From the NCBI GenBank assembly GCA_944350065.1, contig CALVOD010000013.1, positions 1-21,645 on the forward strand: a stretch of 21,645 nucleotides of DNA, read 5' to 3'. The translations under genes and the position numbers were made by a program. The DNA comes from an uncultured Clostridia bacterium (lineage in GTDB: Bacteria > Bacillota > Clostridia > Christensenellales > DTU072). Below the pieces are notes generated by a model that was given only the letters and a program-made list of their open reading frames with translations, was not told the DNA's origin and did no database searches. Positions 8,709 through 16,218 of the stretch are shown here, piece by piece (position 1 is the first letter of the stretch; each line of letters starts with the position of its first letter).

Positions 8709-9876
8709 ATATAATTGTATTTTAATCAGATTCGGGGAAATATTTTTAAAAGGCGACAACCGCAAATATTTCGAAAGTCTGCTCATCAAAAATATTAACG
8801 ACGCGCTCAAAGGCATAAAATACACCTTCGTGCGCTCGCAGGGCAGATATTATATCGAGAAGTATCTTCCCGAGGACAAAGATGAAATAATTTCGCGCCT
8901 TACCAAAGTTTTTGGTATACATTCCGTAAGCCCCACGGTCAAAGTGCCTACCGATATAGAAGAACTCGGCAAGGTTGCCGCCGAGATTGCGCCCAAAAGC
9001 GGTAAATTCCGCGTAACCGTCAAGCGCGCGGATAAAAGGCTCGGTATGACGAGCACGGAATTTGCGGCGTCGATAGGCGGCAAGCTGCTCAAGGCGAGCG
9101 GCGGTAAGCTGAAAGTGGATTTGTTCGATTACGATTTCGAGTTGTTCGTCGATATCCGCGAGAACGGATATTCCTATTTATTCTACGACAAGATAATGGG
9201 CGCGCAGGGACTGCCGACGGGCTGTTCGGGGAACGGAATGCTGTTGCTTTCGGGCGGCATAGATTCTCCGGTAGCCGGTTACGTCATGGCGAAACGCGGC
9301 ATAAGACTTTTCGCGATACATTTTCACAGTTTCCCGTACACGAGCGAGCTTGCTTTGCAGAAAGTAAAGGATCTTGCAAAAAAACTTACCGCATACTGCG
9401 GCGAAATCAAACTTTTCGTAGTGCCGTTTACCGAAATACAGTACGCGATACACGATAAATGTCCCGAAGAATTCATGATAACGATAATGAGGCGGTTCAT
9501 GATGCGGATAGCGGAACGTATCGCGCGCGCCAATAACTGCGGGGCGATAATCACGGGCGAAAGCCTCGGACAGGTCGCAAGTCAGACCATGCAAAGCATT
9601 ATCGTCACGAATTCCGTGGTCACGCTTCCCGTCTACAGACCGTTGATCGGCTCGGATAAGAGCGAAATCATAGATATAGCCAATAAAATAGACACTTTCG
9701 AAATAAGCATCCGCCCGTACGAAGACTGTTGCACGGTATTCCTTCCCAAGAATCCCGTCATCAAGCCCAAACTTTCCGACGCGGAAGAATTCGAAAGCCG
9801 TCTCGACGTGGACGCGCTTATCGAAAAAGCCGTTGCGGAAACCGCGGAAGAAATTATCACTCCCGGGCAAGAGTGA
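8698..9876 (+). CDS. thiI: tRNA 4-thiouridine(8) synthase ThiI
   Basis: ThiI adenylates U8 of tRNA and replaces its oxygen with sulfur to give s4U, a near-UV sensor; in some bacteria it also serves thiamine synthesis. The 392 residues contain an N-terminal ferredoxin-like domain, a THUMP RNA-binding domain (about 60-165) and a PP-loop ATPase with SGGIDSPV starting at residue 185. It ends shortly after the Cys pair in YEDCCTVFLPKNP (344-345), so the rhodanese domain of the E. coli protein is absent, as is usual in Firmicutes. The start is set by AAGGAG (8682-8687) ten bases upstream, inside the desulfurase gene. It is the last gene of the run that begins at pheS and faces the convergent PBP gene. 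Confidence 0.96.
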   Translation: MAVEYNCILIRFGEIFLKGDNRKYFESLLIKNINDALKGIKYTFVRSQGRYYIEKYLPEDKDEIISRLTKVFGIHSVSPTVKVPTDIEELGKVAAEIAPKSGKFRVTVKRADKRLGMTSTEFAASIGGKLLKASGGKLKVDLFDYDFELFVDIRENGYSYLFYDKIMGAQGLPTGCSGNGMLLLSGGIDSPVAGYVMAKRGIRLFAIHFHSFPYTSELALQKVKDLAKKLTAYCGEIKLFVVPFTEIQYAIHDKCPEEFMITIMRRFMMRIAERIARANNCGAIITGESLGQVASQTMQSIIVTNSVVTLPVYRPLIGSDKSEIIDIANKIDTFEISIRPYEDCCTVFLPKNPVIKPKLSDAEEFESRLDVDALIEKAVAETAEEIITPGQE

Positions 9877-9889
9877 AATCGATTTATGC

Positions 9890-9943
9890 TTTTATCCTTA
9901 AATCAGCCCCAAAGCCCGAAAAAGGGGTTAGGAGAGGATAAAA
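9890..9943. terminator. Hairpin between the convergent thiI and PBP genes
   Basis: TTTTATCCT (9890-9898) and AGGATAAAA (9935-9943) form a perfect 9-bp inverted repeat, with CCCC (9907-9910) and GGGG (9924-9927) able to pair inside it. The 3' arm lies within the last codons of the minus-strand PBP gene. It could serve both strands, but neither side has a true T tract, so this is a possible rather than a clear terminator. Confidence 0.4.
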
Positions 9944-12122
9944 TCACTATTTTAGGAATGCTTTCCGCAACGCTGACGCCGTCGGCGGTCCGCGCTTCCA
10001 CATAATAGCCTTCCACCCCGAAACCGAAGGAAGGTAACGCCGTTTCCGTATAGCCGCTTCCCGCGGCTATTTTCAATATTTCCGCGCCGCTAAGATCGAA
10101 AACGTAATAATCGAACTTTTCCGAAGCGGTAAGGGAGAGAATTATTTCTCCGTCTCCCAAATCTATTTCGAAATCGTCGGGCAGGGCGTTATCGAAGTAA
10201 TCGGAAAATTCAGGCAGATGCTCTGCCGAAAACATCGCTTTTTCGCGGTATTCGTAGGGCGTATTCTCGTTTGCGAGTTTGAGAATATGAGAATTCTCGA
10301 AACAATACGAGTCGATATCGGCATATATTATTCCTTCCGGCTCGACGAAGTCGAGCGGCTTACCGAGCGCTCCGTATACCGCGCGCGCTGCAAGCGTGGG
10401 ATAACTGCCGCCCGTTACCGACGAAGGAAGTTTTCCCTCGGGCGCGCCGTACCAGCTGCAAAGAGTGTATTTTGTCGTGTATGACATATTCCACGCGTCA
10501 GAATTGCCGTTTTCGTCGCCGTTCGTGCCGGTTTTGGCGGCGATAGGATAATTCAACGTCCTTAACTTCGAGGCGGTTCCCACGGCGGCGCAGTCTTTGA
10601 GTACGTCCGTAGTAAGGTACGCCGCTGCTTGCGATATTACGCGCTCAGCCGATTTAGGGCGCAAATAAACCGTTTTCCCCGAAATATCTTTAATTTCCGA
10701 TATGAATTTAAGTTCGCGGTGTATCCCGCCCGACGCGAGCGTCATATATGCTTCCGTTATCTCTATAGGCGTAACTCCGTAAGTCATTCCGCCGAGTACC
10801 GAAGCGGCGCCGTCCTTATCGTCGAACGTAAGTCCCGCCTTTTCGGCGTACTCGAACGCTCTTTCGAGCCCGATATCCGCAACGGTTTTAAGCGCGCAAG
10901 CGTTGCTCGAAGTGAGTATCGCTTTCCTGACGGTCGTCCAACCGAGATAGGAATTTTGATAATTTTGCGGCGAATAACCGTTAAAATTAAACATTTTGTC
11001 TTCGATAGGGGAAGCAGGGGAGTAAATTCCGAGCTCGAATGCGGGCGCGTAAGCCATTATCGGCTTTATCGTCGAAGCCGGTTGCCGCAGGAATTCCTGC
11101 GGAGCTGTTCCGACGCCGCTTATATACGCGCATACGCCTCCCGAAGCGTTGTCGGCAAGAAGCAGCAGTCTTTCCGCGCCATCCGCGGCGAGCGCCTCGG
11201 AAGAATACGCACGTTCAACGGCGCGTTGAGCTTCTTCGTCGTAATAGGTCGCTACGGTGTATCCTCCGGTTATAACCTCTTTGACTGATATGCCAAGTAT
11301 ATCCGCGGCTTCCTTTATCGCCGCGTCCGCATAGGAGCCCGCCGCGGTCTCGCGCTTCTGCGCGGGTGGCGCCGTATAAGTTTCTTTAAGCGCCGCTTCG
11401 TACTCGGATTCGTCTATATATCCTTGCTCGTTCATAAGTTTAAGGACGAGATCCCTGCGCGCGGTTGCGTTCTCAATCGAATTAAAAGGGGAATTTTTAA
11501 GCGGATTTTTGACTATTCCCGCAAGCATTGCCGCTTCAGCAAGCGTAACAGCGGCGGGGGACTTGTCGAAAAGCCTTGCGCACGCCGCTTTTACCCCGTA
11601 CAGCGAATGCCCGAAATAGATCGTGTTCAGATACATGGTCATTATTTCTTCCTTAGAATAATGCTTCTCTATCTGCAGGGCGAGTTTAGCTTCCTTCAGC
11701 TTGCGTACCAAGGACTTTTCGTTGGTGAGTATGGCGTTTTTGGCAAGCTGCTGAGTGATGGTGGAACCGCCTTCTTTAAGATATCCCGCTTTAATGTTGT
11801 TTACAATCGCTCCCGCTATGCGCCTGTAGTCAAGTCCGTGATGCTTGTAAAAGCGTTTGTCCTCGAGCGCCACGAAAGCGTTCACTATATACGGCGAAAT
11901 ATCCCGATAGGCGACTTCGGCTTTATACTTCGAGTAATACTCAATATCGTCGCCCGCGGCGCTTACCACACGAAGATTCGCGGAAATGGAATTTAAGTCG
12001 TTATTTTTAAGATTTGTGTCTTTTGTCAGGAAAAACACCGTCAAAATACTGCCGAGTATTATAAAAATCAGCGTAATCAATAATACAAATGCGGTAATTT
12101 TCAGGACTTTTTTCGCTTTCAT
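9903..12122 (-). CDS. Class A penicillin-binding protein (bifunctional transglycosylase/transpeptidase)
   Basis: Builds peptidoglycan from lipid II outside the membrane. A short basic N-terminus and one membrane anchor (about residues 9-32) lead into a GT51 glycosyltransferase with catalytic Glu87 in ALEDKRFYKH, EGGSTITQQLAKN and EIMTMYLNTIYFG. The transpeptidase has the active serine in ASTIKP, the second motif SSN, and KTGTNGD. All catalytic motifs are intact. I chose the ATG at 12120-12122 (739 aa) because it places the anchor at the N-terminus; a TTG at 12165-12167 would add 15 residues unlike the family. No Shine-Dalgarno precedes either. A forespore-type promoter sits directly upstream, which suggests a sporulation role like that of PbpF/PbpG in Bacillus; vegetative PBP1 remains possible. 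Confidence 0.93.
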   Translation of the reverse strand: MKAKKVLKITAFVLLITLIFIILGSILTVFFLTKDTNLKNNDLNSISANLRVVSAAGDDIEYYSKYKAEVAYRDISPYIVNAFVALEDKRFYKHHGLDYRRIAGAIVNNIKAGYLKEGGSTITQQLAKNAILTNEKSLVRKLKEAKLALQIEKHYSKEEIMTMYLNTIYFGHSLYGVKAACARLFDKSPAAVTLAEAAMLAGIVKNPLKNSPFNSIENATARRDLVLKLMNEQGYIDESEYEAALKETYTAPPAQKRETAAGSYADAAIKEAADILGISVKEVITGGYTVATYYDEEAQRAVERAYSSEALAADGAERLLLLADNASGGVCAYISGVGTAPQEFLRQPASTIKPIMAYAPAFELGIYSPASPIEDKMFNFNGYSPQNYQNSYLGWTTVRKAILTSSNACALKTVADIGLERAFEYAEKAGLTFDDKDGAASVLGGMTYGVTPIEITEAYMTLASGGIHRELKFISEIKDISGKTVYLRPKSAERVISQAAAYLTTDVLKDCAAVGTASKLRTLNYPIAAKTGTNGDENGNSDAWNMSYTTKYTLCSWYGAPEGKLPSSVTGGSYPTLAARAVYGALGKPLDFVEPEGIIYADIDSYCFENSHILKLANENTPYEYREKAMFSAEHLPEFSDYFDNALPDDFEIDLGDGEIILSLTASEKFDYYVFDLSGAEILKIAAGSGYTETALPSFGFGVEGYYVEARTADGVSVAESIPKIVILSSPNPFFGLWG

Positions 12123-12130
12123 ATCCACTT

Positions 12131-12160
12131 TAGTATGGCGGCAATTATCGAAAATATGCT
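12131..12160 (-). promoter_or_regulatory. Forespore (sigma-G/sigma-F)-like promoter of the PBP gene
   Basis: On the minus strand AGCATA (12160-12155), a 17-base spacer and CATACTA (12137-12131) match the Bacillus sigma-G consensus closely (TGmATA, N17-18, CATACTA), including a perfect -10. The -10 ends eight bases before the chosen ATG, so the message would begin zero to three bases upstream of it. The spacing to the start codon is unusual and is the main reason for caution. Confidence 0.5.
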
Positions 12161-12188
12161 TGCACAATGCGCGCGCGTGATATATACT
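12160..12188 (+). promoter_or_regulatory. Sigma-A promoter of the miaB-mutSL-miaA operon
   Basis: TTGCAC (12160-12165), a 17-base spacer and TATACT (12183-12188). Transcription would start near 12195, only two or three bases before the conserved miaB ATG at 12198. It abuts the divergent PBP promoter: the two -35 boxes share base 12160. Confidence 0.7.
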
Positions 12189-12197
12189 AAATTAGAT

Positions 12198-13535
12198 ATG
12201 CTAAATAAATATTATATTGAAACTTTCGGCTGTCAGATGAACGTTCACGAATCCGAGAAGATTGCGGGTATGCTCGAATCGCTCGGATACGCCCCCGCCG
12301 CTACGCGCGAGAAAGCGGGCGTAATCGTATTCAATACCTGTTGTATCAGAGATACCGCGGAACAGAAAATAGCCGGCAATATCGGAGAACTTAAAGTATT
12401 GAAACGCGCCGACAAATCGCGTGTCATAGTTATTGCGGGTTGTATGACACAGCAGAAAGGCGCGGCTGAAGCGCTTGCCGAAAAATTTCCGTTTATAGAT
12501 ATCGTGCTCGGAACAGCCAATTTGTACGAGCTTCCGAACAAACTCAAGGAGCTCAACGAGCGCAGGGCGCGTCACAGAGGTAAAATCGTCGCGGTTGACG
12601 ATAACGACCGTCCGCCCATAGACGAAAGCGTGCCCGTAACGCGCACCTCTTATCCCAACGCCTGGGTGAATATCACTTACGGGTGCAACAATTTCTGTAC
12701 CTATTGCATAGTTCCGTACGTGCGCGGCAGAGAACGAAGCCGCGAGCCCGAAGCTATTATAGGCGAGATTTGCTCCCTTCTCAAGGAAGGATATAAAGAA
12801 ATTACGCTTCTCGGGCAGAACGTCGATTCCTACGGAAACGACAGAGAGGACGGCGTCGGATTTGCGGAATTATTGAGAAGAATAGCGGCTATAGAGGGTA
12901 AATTCCGTCTCCGTTTTATGACCTCGCATCCTAAAGATCTTTCCGAAGAAGTCATTTCGATAATCGCCAAAACGCCGAATTTTTGTAAAAACATCCATCT
13001 TCCCGTGCAAGCGGGTTCGGACAGGATACTCAAAGAGATGAACCGTAAGTACGACAGAGCCGCTTATCTCGGACTTGTCGACACGATACGCAGATATATG
13101 CCCGATTGCGGTCTTACGAGCGATATTATGGTCGGTTTTCCGGGTGAAACGGAGGAAGATTTCCTCGATACGATGGACCTCGTGAGGAAGGTAAGGTACC
13201 ATAACGCGTTCACGTTCGTATATTCGCCGCGTAAAGGCACCGTTGCGGCTTCGATGCCCGATCAGATTCCTTATGCGGTTAAAAAAGACCGTATCACGAG
13301 ACTTATCGCGTTGCAGAACGAGATAACGGAGGAACTGAGCGGGGATTTTGCGGGTAAAACTTACGAAGTTCTCGTCGAGGATGCCCCTAAACCCGGTATG
13401 CTTTGCGGCAGAACGGATTGCGGCCGTCTCGTCAATTTTGCGGGCGACGCTTCTCTCGTAGGAGAATTCGTCGACGTTCGTATAACCAGGAACAAAGCGT
13501 CCGCGCTTTACGGGGAGATAGTGAAAAATGGCTAA
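12198..13535 (+). CDS. miaB: tRNA-2-methylthio-N6-dimethylallyladenosine synthase MiaB
   Basis: A radical-SAM methylthiotransferase that turns i6A37 of tRNA into ms2i6A37. The N-terminal UPF0004 domain carries the auxiliary-cluster cysteines Cys12 (FGCQMN), Cys48 (NTCC) and Cys82 (GCM). The radical-SAM domain has CxxxCxxC at 163, 167 and 170 (GCNNFCTYCIVPYVRG). A TRAM RNA-binding domain closes the protein. From the ATG at 12198 it is 445 aa, the family length, and begins MLNKYYIETFGCQMN as family members do. In-frame ATGs at 12135 and 12156 would add non-conserved residues and lie upstream of the promoter. No Shine-Dalgarno is present, so a leaderless start is likely. It overlaps mutS by eight bases. 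MiaA, which makes its substrate, is encoded three genes downstream. Confidence 0.96.
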   Translation: MLNKYYIETFGCQMNVHESEKIAGMLESLGYAPAATREKAGVIVFNTCCIRDTAEQKIAGNIGELKVLKRADKSRVIVIAGCMTQQKGAAEALAEKFPFIDIVLGTANLYELPNKLKELNERRARHRGKIVAVDDNDRPPIDESVPVTRTSYPNAWVNITYGCNNFCTYCIVPYVRGRERSREPEAIIGEICSLLKEGYKEITLLGQNVDSYGNDREDGVGFAELLRRIAAIEGKFRLRFMTSHPKDLSEEVISIIAKTPNFCKNIHLPVQAGSDRILKEMNRKYDRAAYLGLVDTIRRYMPDCGLTSDIMVGFPGETEEDFLDTMDLVRKVRYHNAFTFVYSPRKGTVAASMPDQIPYAVKKDRITRLIALQNEITEELSGDFAGKTYEVLVEDAPKPGMLCGRTDCGRLVNFAGDASLVGEFVDVRITRNKASALYGEIVKNG

Positions 13536-16185
13536 ATCGCAAAAGAAATCGGATTCGCTTTCGCCGATGATGACTCATTACAAAGAGGTCAAGGCTCAAT
13601 ATCCCGACACGATCATAATGTACCGCCTCGGAGATTTTTACGAGATGTTTTTCGACGACGCGATAGAGGTAAGCAAGCTCCTCGATCTTACGCTGACCGG
13701 AAGGGACTGCGGGCTCAAAGAGCGCGCTCCGATGTGCGGCGTTCCGTATCACGCCGTGGACAATTACATTTCACGGCTCATAAAATCGGGGAAAAAAGTG
13801 GCTATATGCGAACAGCTTACCGCGCCCGGCGATCAAAAAGGGATGGTCAAGCGTGACGTCATAAGAGTTATCACCCCGGGCACAGTTACCGACGACGAAA
13901 TGCTCGACGCCACGTCGAACAGCTATTTAATGTCCTTTTATAAAGGTAAAAACGGCGAATTCGGTATGGCGTGGGCGGACGTTTCCACGGGCGAAGTCAA
14001 GGTTTCGGAACCCGCAGGCGGCGTGGAACCCGAAGATTTCGTGCTTTCAATTGCGCCGTCGGAAATTATTTCCAACGAAGCGGGCGCGGCGTTTTTGAAT
14101 TCCACCGATTCGGTGGCTTTGGGCAAACTTCCCCGCGCGCAGGCATATTACGAATATTCTTTCAGTCACGACAACGCCGTCGATACGGTGACGGCGTTTT
14201 ATAACGTATACAATCTCGCGGCGCTCGGGCTTGAAGCAGGTGCGGGAGTCAGCGCCCTCGGCGCCTTACTGAATTATATTACTTCCACGCAGAAGCGTAA
14301 GCTCGATCATCTCACGACGCCTGCTCTGATACGTCATAACGGCGGAATGTTTATCGACTACAACACGCGCAGAAATCTCGAGCTTACGGAGACTATATTC
14401 GATAAAAGTAAGACAGGGAGTCTGCTTTGGGTACTCGATCACACGCGCACCAATATGGGCGCGCGCGCAGTTAGGCGCGCCGTGCTCGAGCCGCTTGCCG
14501 ACGAAAAAAGCATAAACAAAAGGCTCGACGCGGTGGAGGAGCTTTATAAGGCGCCTACGGTGCGCGAGGCGCTCGGCGAAGCGCTTAACGAGATACGCGA
14601 TATCGAAAGATTGTGCAATAAAATAGCGTATAATTCGATAAATCCGCGCGAAACGCAGGCGGTAGGTTATTCGCTCAAGCAACTGCCTTACGTAAAAAGG
14701 GCGTTGGCAAAAGCGAAGTCCTCGGCGCTCAAAGAGCTTGCGGGCGCGATAGATCCGCTCGATGCGGTAACTTCGTTGCTCGAGTCGGCGATTGTGGATG
14801 CGCCTCCGACTACCGTGAAGGACGGCGGGGTATTCCGCACGGGATACAACGCGGAGCTCGACGCTTTCCGCACCGCGCAGACTTCGGCGAAGGCGTGGCT
14901 TGCCGAGTACGAAGCTAAAGAGCGCGAAGCTACGGGTATTAAACAGCTTAAAGTGGGCTACAACCGCGTTTTCGGGTATTATATAGAGGTTTCCAACTCC
15001 AATTTACCTATGGTGCCGTACCGTTTCGAGCGCAAACAGACGTTGACCACGGGCGAACGCTTCATAACCGACGAGCTCAAAAAGATGGAAGAAGTCATAC
15101 TCGGCGCCGAGGAAAAAGCGTTGCAACTCGAAGAAAAACTTTACGGCGAAATCAAGAGATTGCTTTCGGACGTCATGTCCGTTCTGCAGCGCAACGCGCG
15201 TTCGGTAGCGGAAATAGATATGATATATTCTCTCGCGACAGCGGCGGCGAAAGGCGGCTATTGCCGACCTTCGATAAAGCCGCTCGGCGCGGATATCGTC
15301 ATTAAAAACGGCAGGCACCCCGTCGTCGAAGCGCTTAAAGGTAAAAACAAATTTGTTCCCAACGACGCGGTTATGACCGACGATTCGCGCTTATTGATCG
15401 TAACGGGACCGAATATGGCGGGTAAATCCACATACATGCGGCAGATAGCGCTGATCGTGCTTATGGCGCATATCGGCTCGTTCGTGCCTGCGGAAGAAGC
15501 GACGATAGGTTTGGTGGACAGAGTTTTCACTCGCGTGGGCGCGAGCGATAACGTCGCATACGGACAATCCACTTTCATGGTGGAAATGACCGAAATGGCA
15601 AATATTCTGAATAACGCCACCTCAAACAGCCTGCTTGTTCTGGACGAAATAGGACGGGGAACGTCTACTTTGGACGGACTCTCGATTGCCTGGGCGATAG
15701 TCGAGCATATTTCGCTTAAACTTAAAGCGAAAACGCTTTTTGCCACGCATTACCACGAATTGAGCGAATTGGAAAACACTTTGCCCGCGCTTAAAAATTA
15801 TCACGTCCTAATTAAAGATACGGGCGGCGAAATAACTTTCCTGTATAAAATAGCGCGCGGCGGCGCCAATAAGAGCTTCGGTATCGAAGTGGCTTCGCTT
15901 GCGGGCATTAACCCCAAAATCACGGAGCGTGCGCGCAATATTATGCGCGCGATAGAGAGTTCTTCCGACGGTAGTATGCGCGAGAAGGTGACCGCTATGC
16001 CCGGTGAGGACGCCGTCATATCTAATCAGATAGGGCTTTTCCCCGAGGACGACAGATATTCCGCGATATCGGGCGTGCTGAACGATACCGATTGCGAATC
16101 CATAACGCCCATTCAGGCGCTTACCATTTTGTCGAACTTAAAAGAAATGGTTAAAAACGACGGCAAAAAGCGCAAAAAGAAATAA
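13528..16185 (+). CDS. mutS: DNA mismatch repair protein MutS
   Basis: Recognises mispaired bases and small loops and recruits MutL. At 885 aa it has the complete MutS1 layout: mismatch-binding domain with the Phe-x-Glu wedge (Phe37, Glu39 in GDFYEMF), connector, core and clamp domains, and the ATPase with Walker A GPNMAGKS (627-634), STFMVEMTEMANIL, Walker B LLVLDEIGRGTST and the FATHYHEL switch. It ends in a dimerisation helix region and a Lys-rich tail (KKRKKK). The ATG is fixed by GGGGAG (13512-13517) ten bases upstream, within the end of miaB. mutL follows after 33 bases. The protein looks fully functional. Confidence 0.97.
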   Translation: MAKSQKKSDSLSPMMTHYKEVKAQYPDTIIMYRLGDFYEMFFDDAIEVSKLLDLTLTGRDCGLKERAPMCGVPYHAVDNYISRLIKSGKKVAICEQLTAPGDQKGMVKRDVIRVITPGTVTDDEMLDATSNSYLMSFYKGKNGEFGMAWADVSTGEVKVSEPAGGVEPEDFVLSIAPSEIISNEAGAAFLNSTDSVALGKLPRAQAYYEYSFSHDNAVDTVTAFYNVYNLAALGLEAGAGVSALGALLNYITSTQKRKLDHLTTPALIRHNGGMFIDYNTRRNLELTETIFDKSKTGSLLWVLDHTRTNMGARAVRRAVLEPLADEKSINKRLDAVEELYKAPTVREALGEALNEIRDIERLCNKIAYNSINPRETQAVGYSLKQLPYVKRALAKAKSSALKELAGAIDPLDAVTSLLESAIVDAPPTTVKDGGVFRTGYNAELDAFRTAQTSAKAWLAEYEAKEREATGIKQLKVGYNRVFGYYIEVSNSNLPMVPYRFERKQTLTTGERFITDELKKMEEVILGAEEKALQLEEKLYGEIKRLLSDVMSVLQRNARSVAEIDMIYSLATAAAKGGYCRPSIKPLGADIVIKNGRHPVVEALKGKNKFVPNDAVMTDDSRLLIVTGPNMAGKSTYMRQIALIVLMAHIGSFVPAEEATIGLVDRVFTRVGASDNVAYGQSTFMVEMTEMANILNNATSNSLLVLDEIGRGTSTLDGLSIAWAIVEHISLKLKAKTLFATHYHELSELENTLPALKNYHVLIKDTGGEITFLYKIARGGANKSFGIEVASLAGINPKITERARNIMRAIESSSDGSMREKVTAMPGEDAVISNQIGLFPEDDRYSAISGVLNDTDCESITPIQALTILSNLKEMVKNDGKKRKKK

Positions 16186-16218
16186 GAAAAATAAATTGTT
16201 AACATAACAGATACGAAA

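Noticed and set aside
12123..12167. TTG start adding 15 residues to the PBP
   Set aside because: The extra residues (MCKHIFDN...) are unlike the family, there is no ribosome-binding site, and the ATG at 12122 places the membrane anchor correctly.
12135..12197. Upstream ATG starts for miaB
   Set aside because: The added residues are not conserved, and these codons lie before or inside the likely promoter.
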